From positions 3,415,524 through 3,479,523 of the forward strand of contig CP036434.1 in NCBI GenBank assembly GCA_007751475.1: a stretch of DNA of 64,000 nt. The letters run 5' to 3'. The stretch's first letter is position 1. Each line of letters opens with the position of its first letter. Origin of the DNA: Saltatorellus ferox. GTDB lineage: Bacteria > Planctomycetota > UBA1135 > GCA-002686595. The notes below the pieces were generated by a model, which worked only from the letters and a program-made list of their open reading frames with translations, had not been told where the DNA came from and searched no databases. Both the position numbers and the translations under genes were made by a program. Positions 7,666 through 16,361 of the stretch are shown one piece after another.

Positions 7666-9291
7666 GCCGAGGAACGGGTAGCGCCAGTCCGTCGGCGGCG
7701 CGAACGTTTCCTTGATGGTCCGCGGGCTGACCCAGCGGAGCAGGTTCAGGATCGAGCCCGCCTTGTCGTTCGTTCCCGAGGCGCGCGAGCCACCGAAGGG
7801 CTGCTGGCCCACGACCGCGCCCGTGGGCTTGTCGTTGATGTAGAAGTTGCCCGCCGCGAAGCGCAGGGTGTTCACCGCCTTGCGGACCGCGTAGCGATCG
7901 TCCGCGAAGATCGCGCCCGTCAGCGCGTAGGGCGAGGTCGTCGCGCACAGCTCCAGCGTCTCGTCCACGCGGTCGTCGTCGTAGACGTAGAGGCCGAGGA
8001 GCGGGCCGAAGTACTCGGTGCGCATCAGGTCGTGCTTCGGATCCTGCACGACGGCGACCGTCGGCTGGATGAAGTAGCCCTCGCTGTCGTCGCACTCGCC
8101 GCCGAAGACGACCTCGACGTTCGCCTCGTCCTTGGCGCGATCGATGGCGCCCTTCAGCTTGGCGAACGACTTGTCGTCGATCACCGCGCCGATGAAGTTC
8201 GAGAAGTCGGCGACGTCGCCCATCTTCATCTCGGAGAGGATCTCAGCGAGGTGCTCCTTGACGTCCGGCCACAGCGACTTCGGCACGTAGGCGCGCGAAG
8301 CCGCCGAGCACTTCTGGCCCTGGAACTCGAAGGCTCCGCGGGCGAGCGCCACCGCGACCTCACGGGCGCCGCAGGCGCTCGGGTGCACGAACACGAAGTC
8401 CTTGCCGCCGGTTTCGCCGACGATCCGCGGGTACTGGCCGTAGCCCGAGATGTTGTCGCCGATCTCCTTCCAGATGTGCTGGAAGGTGCGCGTCGACCCG
8501 GTGAAGTGGATGCCGCCGAGGCGGTGATCCGGGATCGCCACGTTGCCCACGGTGGGGCCGTCGCCGGGAAGGAAGTTGATGACGCCCGGCGGCATGCCGG
8601 CCGCCTCCAGCATCTTCATCGTGTAGTAGTTGGACAGCAGCGCGGTGTGCGACGGCTTCCAGACGGCCGTGTTGCCCATCAGCGCCGGGGCCGTCGGCAG
8701 GTTGCCCGCGATCGACGTGAAGTTGAACGGCGTGATCGCGAGGACGTAGCCGTCGAGGGGCCGGTGCTCCAGGCGGTTCCAGACGCCCGCCGAGGATTCG
8801 GGCTGCTCCTGGTAGAGCTGCACCGCGTAGCTCGCGTTGTAGCGGAAGAAGTCCGCCATCTCGCAGGCGGCGTCGATCTCGGCCTGGTGACAGGTCTTGG
8901 ACTGCCCGATCATCGTCGAGGCGTTGATCGTGTCGCGCCAGGGGCCACAGAGGAGGTCGGCGGCGCGCAGGAGAACGGCGGCGCGCTCCTCCCAGGGCAG
9001 GGCGTCCCAGTCGTGGCGCGCGGCCTCGGCGGCGTCGATCGCCTTCTTCACCTCGGCGGCGCCCGCGAGGTGGGCCTTCGCGATCACGTGCCGGTGGTTG
9101 TGCGGCATCGTGACCTCGACCACGTTGCCGGTGCGGATCTCCTCGCCCCCGATGATGAGGGGGATCTCAGGCACCTCCTTGGACATGGAGGCGACCTTGG
9201 CGGAGAGCGATGCACGCTCGGGGCTGCCGGGCGCGTAGCCCTGGATGGGCTCGTTCGTGGGAACGGGAACGCGGAAAACACCGTGTGTCAT
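7663..9291 (-). CDS. pruA: Delta-1-pyrroline-5-carboxylate dehydrogenase
   Basis: A 542-residue aldehyde dehydrogenase that oxidises L-glutamate gamma-semialdehyde/pyrroline-5-carboxylate to glutamate with NAD+, the last step of proline catabolism. Visible motifs are the NAD-binding TPFNFTSIAGNLP region, the FTGST loop, the general base E293 in VGETGGKD, the nucleophile C328 in FEFQGQKCSAASR, and EYFGPLL. Length and sequence fit the single-domain, mitochondrial-like P5CDH group rather than bifunctional PutA. No proline dehydrogenase is adjacent, so the first step must be encoded elsewhere. The gene is followed by 14-bp repeats copying its stop codon and a hairpin. Confidence 0.95.
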   Translation of the reverse strand: MTHGVFRVPVPTNEPIQGYAPGSPERASLSAKVASMSKEVPEIPLIIGGEEIRTGNVVEVTMPHNHRHVIAKAHLAGAAEVKKAIDAAEAARHDWDALPWEERAAVLLRAADLLCGPWRDTINASTMIGQSKTCHQAEIDAACEMADFFRYNASYAVQLYQEQPESSAGVWNRLEHRPLDGYVLAITPFNFTSIAGNLPTAPALMGNTAVWKPSHTALLSNYYTMKMLEAAGMPPGVINFLPGDGPTVGNVAIPDHRLGGIHFTGSTRTFQHIWKEIGDNISGYGQYPRIVGETGGKDFVFVHPSACGAREVAVALARGAFEFQGQKCSAASRAYVPKSLWPDVKEHLAEILSEMKMGDVADFSNFIGAVIDDKSFAKLKGAIDRAKDEANVEVVFGGECDDSEGYFIQPTVAVVQDPKHDLMRTEYFGPLLGLYVYDDDRVDETLELCATTSPYALTGAIFADDRYAVRKAVNTLRFAAGNFYINDKPTGAVVGQQPFGGSRASGTNDKAGSILNLLRWVSPRTIKETFAPPTDWRYPFLG

Positions 9292-9539
9292 GGCTCAGAT
9301 GGGACTCGTGGACCGAACTCGCCGGGGAGCAAGGGCCAGGTAAGGGGGGCGGATGAAAGTGGGTCGGCAGGAAGCGTTGGGGCCGACGGCCGGCCCGGGA
9401 GGTGCTCCAGCTGGGATTCGGGCCGGTGAGTCTCCCAAATGCGCGTTGCAGTGTCGATGCACAGTCGCATGATGGTGGCCCTGGACCGCAAGGATTGCGG
9501 ATCCGGGGCCCTACACCTACCTCCAAAGCAGCTGATTCG

Positions 9540-10430
9540 ATGAAAGCTCTCCTGATCCCCGCCGCCGCGGCCCTCCTTCTCACGGCAGGAGCCTGCCAGA
9601 GCACGGGAAATGCCGACCTGCGGCCCACTCTTCTCCAGTCGCGGGCCGTCGAGGCGGCGGCGACGCTGGGCCAGGAGGATTCGGAAGACCAGGAAGATGG
9701 GCCGAGCGACGAGGGCGTCCCAGCCGAGTCGAGCGACGGGGAGGCCGACGAGTCGAAGTCGCCCAGGGAGTGGCTCGACGACGCGATCGAGGCCAAGGTC
9801 CTGAGCGATCAGGAGCGCGCGTACAAGGAAGCGGAAGTCGAGATCGCTCGCCTGGAGCGCGAGGCCGAGGAGATCGAGATCAACGAGTCACTCCGTCAGA
9901 AGCGGGAGGCCCTCAAGGCTGCGCGGGAGGACCTGGTCCGCTTCGAGGAGCGCGAGAGTCCGCTGGAGCGGCGCAAGGCAGGGCTGTCCCTGGAGAAGGC
10001 GCGCGAGCAGCTCCTGAAGGCCGAGACGGACCTCCTCAACATGCGGGAGATCATGGACGAGGAGGCCGAGGCGGGAGCCAAGGACGAGATCATCCGCCGC
10101 TACGAGAAGTCCTTCGAATTCGCCCAGGAGAACCTGGCGATCGAGACGGAGGAGATGGCGATCGAGGTGGAGTCGAATCTGCCCGCGGAGCTCCTGGAGC
10201 TCGCGGGTGCCGTGCGGGCCGCCGAGGCGGAACTCCAGGCCGAGGAGATTCGCGCGGCGAAGAAGCGCGCGGAGTCCGAGCTGGCTGCGACCAAGGCAAG
10301 GCACGAGCTGGACCAGGCGAAGCGGGACCAGAAGAAGGCCAAGGAGGCGGTCGCGAAAGCGCGCAAGAAGCTGGAAAGCGCCCCGGCCGACGCCCCTGAA
10401 GAAGACATGTCGGACGGGGACGGGAAGTGA
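9540..10430 (+). CDS. Coiled-coil lipoprotein, first gene of the ebo-like run
   Basis: I place the start at ATG 9540 (MKALLIPAAA), which gives a signal peptide with a lipobox ending at C19 (TAGAC) and a 296-residue product. An upstream in-frame extension lacks signal character. After an acidic, low-complexity linker (~residues 40-80) the protein is almost wholly charged helix (Glu/Ala/Arg/Lys heptads), predicting a long coiled coil in the periplasm or at the outer membrane. Its TGA overlaps the GTG of the next gene by GTGA. No enzymatic domain is seen; a structural or complex-forming role is inferred. Confidence 0.75.
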   Translation: MKALLIPAAAALLLTAGACQSTGNADLRPTLLQSRAVEAAATLGQEDSEDQEDGPSDEGVPAESSDGEADESKSPREWLDDAIEAKVLSDQERAYKEAEVEIARLEREAEEIEINESLRQKREALKAAREDLVRFEERESPLERRKAGLSLEKAREQLLKAETDLLNMREIMDEEAEAGAKDEIIRRYEKSFEFAQENLAIETEEMAIEVESNLPAELLELAGAVRAAEAELQAEEIRAAKKRAESELAATKARHELDQAKRDQKKAKEAVAKARKKLESAPADAPEEDMSDGDGK

Positions 10431-11632
10431 TCGGCACCCTCACAGCTGCGATTCTCCTGGTCCTGTCGGCCGCTCCTACCCAGGAGCTCCCCGCGGCGAA
10501 GGATGTCATCGGGTCCGAGCGCGACGCGAAAGAGGTGCCCTATAGCCTGCCGCGTGAGGCCGCCGGTCCGGCGATCGATCAGGCTGCGGCGTTTCTCGTC
10601 GGCGAGATCCGCGAGGACGGATCGTGGGGCGACGACCTGCCCACGCTGGAGGAGGTCGGGTTCGCGCTCAGCACGTTCCGCTCCTGGCGGATCGCGTCCC
10701 ACGGCATCGTGTGCATGGCGCTCGCCTCCCTCGACGAGACGCCCGAACGGCGCGCGGCGCTCGAGCGGGCCGTCGGGTGGCTCTGCGACTGCGAGCTGCC
10801 GAGGCGCGACAGCGACTGGGACATCGACTACGTCTGGTCGTCGCTCTACGGATTCACCGCCACGATCGAGCTGCTCCAGGACGAGCGCTTCCAGGTCGAT
10901 GCCTGGCGCGCGCGGCTTCAGAAGCGCGCCAACGAGTTCCTGGCCGTACTGAAGAAGCATCAGGCCGTCTCCGGAGGCTGGGCGTACTACGACGACCCGC
11001 CGTTCAGCCGCCAGCCGACGTGGGCGACGAGCTTCTGCACGGCGCTCGTGCTCCCGGCGCTTCACGCGGCGCCGACCGTCGGCATCGAGGTCCCGGAGAA
11101 GGTCGAGGAGCGCGCGCTTCGGTACCTCAATCGCTGCGTGCTGCCGAACGGCGCCTACAGCTACGATCTCGATCCGGTCGTCCGCCTCAGCGGCGTGGAG
11201 CACATCAATCTGATGGAAGGCAGCCTCGGCCGGACCCAGGTCGGCAACTGGGCGCGCCGCGTGACCGGCGACCGCCGCGTCACCGACGAGGTGATCCGCG
11301 AGGGGCTCGAAGCGTTCTTCAAGAGCCACGGCTTCCTCGATCACGCCCGGATGCGCCCGATCCCGCACGAGGGATTCCACTCGAACGCCGGGTACTTCTA
11401 CTTCTTCGCGCACTACTACGCGTCCCAGGTGATCAGCCTCCTGCCCGAGGAAGAGCGCGAGGGCTGGCACGCGCGGCTGAGACCGCATCTCATCAAAACT
11501 CAGCGGGAAAACGGTTCGACCTCGGACTTCCTCGATTCAGAGTATTCGGTGAACGCGGGCACGGCCTTCCTCGTCCTTGCCCTGCGGGAAGGGTTGAGCG
11601 CGGCGCCCGCGCGACCCGATACACCACGCTGA
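10427..11632 (+). CDS. Secreted squalene-cyclase/prenyltransferase-like alpha-toroid protein
   Basis: A 401-residue protein with a cleavable-looking signal peptide (ILLVLSAAP) and repeats of the prenyltransferase/squalene-oxidase type: AAAFLVGEIREDGSWGDD, HQAVSGGWAYYDDP and RYLNRCVLPNGAYSYDL. The fold is an alpha/alpha toroid. I see no DxDD or terpene-cyclase acid motif, so catalysis as a cyclase is doubtful. The GTG start overlaps the upstream stop, and the stop is 3 nt before eboA, so these genes are very probably cotranscribed. In this context it might bind or process a prenyl or other lipid substrate of the ebo pathway; that is inference. Confidence 0.75.
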   Translation: MIGTLTAAILLVLSAAPTQELPAAKDVIGSERDAKEVPYSLPREAAGPAIDQAAAFLVGEIREDGSWGDDLPTLEEVGFALSTFRSWRIASHGIVCMALASLDETPERRAALERAVGWLCDCELPRRDSDWDIDYVWSSLYGFTATIELLQDERFQVDAWRARLQKRANEFLAVLKKHQAVSGGWAYYDDPPFSRQPTWATSFCTALVLPALHAAPTVGIEVPEKVEERALRYLNRCVLPNGAYSYDLDPVVRLSGVEHINLMEGSLGRTQVGNWARRVTGDRRVTDEVIREGLEAFFKSHGFLDHARMRPIPHEGFHSNAGYFYFFAHYYASQVISLLPEEEREGWHARLRPHLIKTQRENGSTSDFLDSEYSVNAGTAFLVLALREGLSAAPARPDTPR

Positions 11633-11635
11633 GTC

Positions 11636-12703
11636 ATGAGTTCGACCGACATGCCCCCCTTGACTGCCCCCGACCTACAGAAGCTCTCCGCCTGGCTCGA
11701 CGCGGCCGTGGCCGCCTGCCCGGGCTCGGGCCACGCCGCGAAGTACGCCGCCTGGAGCGAAGGAGTTCTCGCCGGTCTTGCAGCGGGGGCGTCCGACGGC
11801 CAGTTCTGCCAGGCGCTCTCGGCCGCGAGTCGCTACGCCCCGAAGGGCGCCCTGGCTCCGTCGCCGCAGCTCGTCGCAGACGCGGAAGATCTCCTCGCGG
11901 GCTGGAATCCGTCGCGCTGGACCGCGCTCGAAGCCGCGCGCGTTCGACTGATCGTCGAGCGAGCCAAGGCGGATCCGGAATCGCTGCTGTCGGCGCTCGA
12001 AGAGGCGTTCCGATACGCCGACGAGGGCGAACTTTGCGCGCTCTACCGCTCGCTCCAGTTCCTCCCGGGCCCGGAGCGTTTCGCGGTTCGATCGGCGGAA
12101 GGTTGCCGTACGAACATGAAGACGGTCTTCGAGGCGAACGGCATGGATACGCCGTTCCCCGAGGCTCACTTCGATGACGTCGCGTGGCACCAGCTCTGCA
12201 TGAAGTCGCTCTTCGTCGAAGCGCCGCTCTGGCGCGTCGTGGGCTTCGACCGCCGCGTGGACGAGGAGCTGGCGCGCATGGCGCTGGACCTCGCGGACGA
12301 GCGCCGGAGCGCGGGCCGTCGCGTCTTCCCGGAGCTGTGGATGTGCATGGGCTCCGCCGAGAGCGGACTGGAGGCGACGAAGCGCAAGCTCGCGGCGATC
12401 GAGAAGGAACTCTCCGGCGACGACGAGCTTTCCCGCAAGGGAGCGATCCTCGCGCTCGGGCGCCTCGGCCAAACCGAACGACTCGAGGAGATCCAGGCCG
12501 ACGGCGGCACCTACTTCGGGCCGATCGCGGGCTGGGCGCTCATGGGGCGTCACGATCAGACCGCGTTCGCGTCGATCTCGCCGCCCGAGGGCGCGGAGCC
12601 ACAGACCCGCGAACACGAAGAGGGGAGGGCGCAGGGCGCGCTGCTCTTCCCCGGCGATACCGACTCCGATCCCGCTACCGATACCCCTGGCAACCCCAGC
12701 TGA
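11636..12703 (+). CDS. eboA: EboA-domain protein
   Basis: A 355-residue protein recognised by the characteristic EboA segment AEGCRTNMKTVFEANGMD, followed by PFPEAHFDDVAWHQLCMKSL, a VVGFDRRVDEELARM stretch and FPELWMCMG. EboA belongs to a conserved cluster (ebo/EDB), known from cyanobacteria, other bacteria and some algal endosymbionts, whose products help deliver a secondary-metabolite precursor such as the scytonemin monomer to the periplasm. The molecular role of EboA is not established. The C-terminal ~30 residues are Asp/Pro/Thr-rich. The gene lies 3 nt after the toroid protein and 4 nt before a TatD-type gene, the order found in ebo clusters, but eboC-F homologues are absent nearby. Confidence 0.85.
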   Translation: MSSTDMPPLTAPDLQKLSAWLDAAVAACPGSGHAAKYAAWSEGVLAGLAAGASDGQFCQALSAASRYAPKGALAPSPQLVADAEDLLAGWNPSRWTALEAARVRLIVERAKADPESLLSALEEAFRYADEGELCALYRSLQFLPGPERFAVRSAEGCRTNMKTVFEANGMDTPFPEAHFDDVAWHQLCMKSLFVEAPLWRVVGFDRRVDEELARMALDLADERRSAGRRVFPELWMCMGSAESGLEATKRKLAAIEKELSGDDELSRKGAILALGRLGQTERLEEIQADGGTYFGPIAGWALMGRHDQTAFASISPPEGAEPQTREHEEGRAQGALLFPGDTDSDPATDTPGNPS

Positions 12704-12707
12704 CGTC

Positions 12708-13613
12708 ATGTCCTCATTCCGCTTCTTCGATCCGCACGCCCACATGACGTCGCGGACCACCGACGACTACGAACGCATGGCAAAAGCGGGTGTTCGCGCG
12801 TTGATCGAGCCAGCGTTCTGGCTGGGCCAGCCGCGCACGAACGTCGGATCCTTCGTCGACTACTTCTCCTCACTGGTCGGGTGGGAGCGCTTCCGCGCGT
12901 CCCAGTTCGGCATCCAGCACTTCTGCGCCATCGGGCTGAACTCCAAGGAGGCCAACAACGAGGGGCTCGCGAAGGACGTCCTGGAGATCCTGCCGCGCTT
13001 CGCGCTCAAGGAAGGCGTCGTCGCCATCGGCGAGATCGGCTACGACGAGATCACGCCGGCCGAGGAGCGCGCGTACCAGTGGCAGCTCGAGTTCGCGCGC
13101 GAGCACGACATGGTCGTCATGGTGCACTCGCCCCACCGGGACAAAAAGCGCGGGATCATCCGCTCGATCGACGTCGCGAAGGAGGTCGGGATCGACATGG
13201 AGAAGCTCGTGATCGATCACAACAACGAGGAGACCGTGAAGTCCGTGCTCGACGCGGGCGCGTGGGCCGCGTTCACGATCTACCCGAACACGAAGATGGG
13301 CTCCCAGCGCATGGTCGACCTGACCAAGCAGTACGGGGCCGATCGCTTCATCGTCGACTCGTCGTGCGACTGGGGCGTCAGCGATCCGCTGTCGGTGCCG
13401 AAGACCGCGAAGATGATGCTGGAGCAGGGCGTGCCCGCGGACGCCGTCGAGAAGACGACCTGGAAGAACGCGGTGACGGCCTACGGCCACTCCGGCCAGA
13501 TCGACTTCGAGCTTCTCGACGCGAAGCCCGTGATCGATCAGCGCCAGCTCTTCATGGAGAACTCGGTGCTGCGCGGTCAGGAAGCCCAGGTCGACGAGGG
13601 AGTGCCGAACTGA
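12708..13613 (+). CDS. TatD-family metal-dependent hydrolase (EboB-type)
   Basis: A 301-residue amidohydrolase-superfamily TIM barrel. Metal ligands are visible in order: HxH in FDPHAHM (residues 8-12), E in GEIGYDE, H in MVHSPHR, H in VIDHNNEE and D in VDSSCDWG. TatD enzymes are metal-dependent, often DNases, but members in ebo clusters are thought to act on a metabolite. Position directly after eboA with a 4-nt gap supports the EboB assignment. Its TGA overlaps the next ATG (TGATG). No signal peptide is present, so it acts in the cytoplasm. Confidence 0.9.
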   Translation: MSSFRFFDPHAHMTSRTTDDYERMAKAGVRALIEPAFWLGQPRTNVGSFVDYFSSLVGWERFRASQFGIQHFCAIGLNSKEANNEGLAKDVLEILPRFALKEGVVAIGEIGYDEITPAEERAYQWQLEFAREHDMVVMVHSPHRDKKRGIIRSIDVAKEVGIDMEKLVIDHNNEETVKSVLDAGAWAAFTIYPNTKMGSQRMVDLTKQYGADRFIVDSSCDWGVSDPLSVPKTAKMMLEQGVPADAVEKTTWKNAVTAYGHSGQIDFELLDAKPVIDQRQLFMENSVLRGQEAQVDEGVPN

Positions 13614-15556
13614 TGCTCTTTGCGCTGCTGGTCCTCATCGCGGTGGCGCCGGTGGCCAGCGCGCTCAACCAGGACGCGGGCCCGGCTTCTTCGGAGACCT
13701 TCCAGAGCGTCGAGGTCGCCGAAGACGGTGCGCTGCTCTCTCCGATCGGTCGCTTCGTGGTCGAAGGGGAAGGGGCTCTGGAGATCGTTCATCCGCCCAG
13801 GTGGGCCGAGGCCGAGCTAGCGCTCCGCCTGCCGGGCGGCGAGCGTAACCCGACGGTTCTGGAAGTCGCGCCCGGGCTGGCGGCAGGTGGCACGCTGGAG
13901 TTCGCCTGCCAGCGAGATGGTCGCAAGCAGCCGTTCGAGTTCACGGTCACGCTCCTGGACCGCGCGGGCACCGCCGAGATCCATGAACTCACCGGCCGGG
14001 TGAACGGAAAGGACGTGAGTTCGATCTCGCTCCCGCTGGGCTCGGTCCCGGTCCAGGTGCGCTTCGAGGTCACGGCACCTCTTGAGCGCGGCGTTTGGAT
14101 CGACGACCTCCGATTCGTGCGCCCCACGCCGATGATCGTGGAGTCGGTGACGCTGATCCCCTCCACGAGGCCGCTGGTCGTGGGCGAGACGGTCGAGGTG
14201 GGCGTCCTGGAGGTGGTGACCTCGGGCTCCCTGGATCCGCTCGTCGTCGAGGAGGCGAGGGTGATCGAGACCTCGACCGCGCGCGGAGCGTCGAACCCAG
14301 AGGAGGGAGCAGGATCCGCCTCTGCGATCATGACCAGCGCTGCCATCGGGTCACTGGACCGGAAAGTCGAGACGGTGGAACTCTCCACGGGGCTCAATCG
14401 TCTCCCCGTGACGGTACGCGTCCGCGCGGACATCGACCTGGACGGCGATGCGTACTGGCATACGTCGGCTCGGCACGGCGTGGAGTTCGAGATCCGGGGC
14501 GAGACCTATCGGCCCCGTTCCGACGGTCCGGAACGTGATTCCTGGCTGGCCACGAGGATCACGCCTGCCGGGACGAGCGTGGGCTCGGTGTCCATGGTCA
14601 CGGCTCTTGCGCACGGGTCGCGCGGGGAAGGCCTCCTCGTAGCGGTGACGGCCCAAGCCGCGGGTGAGCCTGGCGGCGTGAGCCTCTACCGAAGTCTCGA
14701 TGGCGGTCGGACGTGGCCGCTCGTGCCGCTGCCGGAGGGGGCTGCGGCGTGCTCCGGCGGATCCCTCGTCTACGATCTGGAGGCGCACAGGGTCCACCTA
14801 CTGGCCCAGCGCGCGGCGGGGATCGTACAGTCCCAGAGTTCGGACGGCGGCGCCACCTGGACCCCCTGGGAGGAGATCCAGCTCGCCAGCCCGAAGCCCG
14901 TGACGGCGGTCGGGAGCACCGGGATCAAGATGTCGACGGGTGAGATCGTCGTCCCGGTCATCGTTCGGGGCGGATTCCGCATCGAAGACGAGGCCTGTGC
15001 GGCCGTGATCGTGAGTGACGACGAAGGAAAGAGATGGGCCATGCACGGCGCGGCGTTCCCGAATACCACGACTTCAGCGGTGGTAGAGGTCGGACCAGGT
15101 GCGCTGCTGCTCAACATGAACGACGGGCGAGGGGCGCTCCGCAGCGAGAGAACGTCTCTCGACCTGGGCGTGACCTGGAGGGCCAAGAAGGCACTGGGCC
15201 CCACGGAGCTCCACAAGAACGCGGGCAGCGACGGCGCGCTGGTCCACCTCGGGCGCGCGCGCGGCAAGGGCTGGGACTCGCGCATGGTGTTCGCCAATCC
15301 CGCGACCGAGAGGCGCCCGAGCCGGAACCTGCTCCTGAAGGGCTCGAGCGACAACGCGGGTCACTGGCCCGCCGAGCACCGGGTGCTGCTCGACGACGGC
15401 GTGGGGGTCGACCATCCGGCGCTGGCGCCGGTGGGAACGAGCGACGTCGGCGTGGCTTACCGGTGCAGCGCCGGCGGCGTCGTCTTCCAGCGCTTGCCGG
15501 AGTCGGTGGTCGTCCCGCGCGTGGTGTCGTGGTTCGACGTGACCGGAGGCAGATGA
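13613..15556 (+). CDS. Secreted BNR/sialidase-like beta-propeller protein
   Basis: A 647-residue protein from an ATG overlapping the previous stop. It has an N-terminal signal peptide (residues 1-17) and two beta-rich domains to ~residue 300. The C-terminal propeller carries Asp-box repeats: SLDGGRTW, SSDGGATW, SDDEGKRW and SLDLGVTW. The layout matches exo-alpha-sialidase-like proteins (GH33 and relatives), which cleave or bind terminal sugars outside the cell. I could not confirm the full sialidase arginine triad or nucleophilic tyrosine, so activity is uncertain. It ends the ebo-like run. Its stop lies in a 12-bp exact duplication that supplies a second in-frame TGA. Confidence 0.8.
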   Translation: MLFALLVLIAVAPVASALNQDAGPASSETFQSVEVAEDGALLSPIGRFVVEGEGALEIVHPPRWAEAELALRLPGGERNPTVLEVAPGLAAGGTLEFACQRDGRKQPFEFTVTLLDRAGTAEIHELTGRVNGKDVSSISLPLGSVPVQVRFEVTAPLERGVWIDDLRFVRPTPMIVESVTLIPSTRPLVVGETVEVGVLEVVTSGSLDPLVVEEARVIETSTARGASNPEEGAGSASAIMTSAAIGSLDRKVETVELSTGLNRLPVTVRVRADIDLDGDAYWHTSARHGVEFEIRGETYRPRSDGPERDSWLATRITPAGTSVGSVSMVTALAHGSRGEGLLVAVTAQAAGEPGGVSLYRSLDGGRTWPLVPLPEGAAACSGGSLVYDLEAHRVHLLAQRAAGIVQSQSSDGGATWTPWEEIQLASPKPVTAVGSTGIKMSTGEIVVPVIVRGGFRIEDEACAAVIVSDDEGKRWAMHGAAFPNTTTSAVVEVGPGALLLNMNDGRGALRSERTSLDLGVTWRAKKALGPTELHKNAGSDGALVHLGRARGKGWDSRMVFANPATERRPSRNLLLKGSSDNAGHWPAEHRVLLDDGVGVDHPALAPVGTSDVGVAYRCSAGGVVFQRLPESVVVPRVVSWFDVTGGR

Positions 15557-15570
15557 AGAGGCAGATGAAG
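15547..15570 (+). repeat. 12-bp exact duplication across a stop codon
   Basis: aggcagatgaag occurs at 15547-15558 and again at 15559-15570. Each copy contains TGA; the first is the stop of the BNR gene and the second is in frame 12 nt later. Confidence 0.9.
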
Positions 15571-15575
15571 CTGTC

Positions 15576-16361
15576 TCAGAACTGCGCGCCGAAGACCAGG
15601 CTCACGGTCAGCGCACCCACATCGGCCCCGAGTCCGTCGATCATCACGTCGGCGTTGTTCAGCCAGCGCGCGTCCACGCCGACGTGCCGACCGTAGGCGA
15701 ACTCCACCAGCGCTCCGGCTCGAAGGTAGCTCGTCAGCACGGTGTCGCGATCGGACTGCACCGAATTACCGAGGCGCAGGTCGGTGTCCAGGAACAGGAA
15801 CGCGACGCCGCCGCCGATGTATGGCTGGAAGCGGCTCTTGTACTGAAACGGGCTGAGGATGAGGCCTGCGCTCAGATCGATCGTGCGTGAATCGAGCGAC
15901 TGCACGGCGTCTCCGCCGTTCGTCGTCGAACTCCTGTCGAAGGCGTAGCGCACGCTGAAGTCGTAGCTGAGCGCACTCCAGAGGCCGGTCCGGTCGTCGA
16001 CCACCGTCGTCGGGTCATCGAGGAGGATCGGCGCCTGGACGCTGACGCCGATCTCTGGCTGGGAGTCGAGTTCCTGCCAGCGGTTCTCGTCGCTGAGCTG
16101 CCGGATGCCGAGCAGCGTGTCCACGGTGAAGGGGGAACTCGACGGATCCACCTCGCGGAAGCGGGACGTGCGGGAGTACTGGCCCGTGACGCTCAGCCTC
16201 TGGGCTCCAGACGCGCTGGAGGAAACGGGCGCGCTGGGGTAAACGGGCGCGCTGGTGTAAACGGGGCCGCTGGCGCAGCTGCTGAGCAGCCATACGGCCG
16301 CGGCGGTCGCCATGGGCACCACCTGGGTCCTCGATGCGGAGCGTTGTAGCGTTCCTTTCAT
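15576..16361 (-). CDS. Outer-membrane beta-barrel lipoprotein
   Basis: The start is taken at ATG 16361, which overlaps the upstream TGA (TGATG) and gives a signal peptide with lipobox LLSSC (C29). After the lipid anchor come SAPVY/SAPVS repeats encoded by 18-bp DNA units (about 16228-16270). The rest is alternating hydrophobic/polar strands with aromatic edges (FQPYIGGGVAFLFLDTDLR, LRAGALVEFAYGR) ending LVFGAQF, a C-terminal Phe as in outer-membrane barrels. It resembles OmpA-like or porin-family 8-strand barrels of about 200 residues. The partner gene upstream is an amidohydrolase; the functional link is unclear. The two convergent genes here are separated by only 19 bp. Confidence 0.75.
   Translation of the reverse strand: MKGTLQRSASRTQVVPMATAAAVWLLSSCASGPVYTSAPVYPSAPVSSSASGAQRLSVTGQYSRTSRFREVDPSSSPFTVDTLLGIRQLSDENRWQELDSQPEIGVSVQAPILLDDPTTVVDDRTGLWSALSYDFSVRYAFDRSSTTNGGDAVQSLDSRTIDLSAGLILSPFQYKSRFQPYIGGGVAFLFLDTDLRLGNSVQSDRDTVLTSYLRAGALVEFAYGRHVGVDARWLNNADVMIDGLGADVGALTVSLVFGAQF

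Noticed and set aside
7480..9429. 649-codon plus-strand ORF opposite pruA
   Set aside because: Arg/Ala/Val/Gly-rich without homology; the minus-strand pruA is unambiguous.
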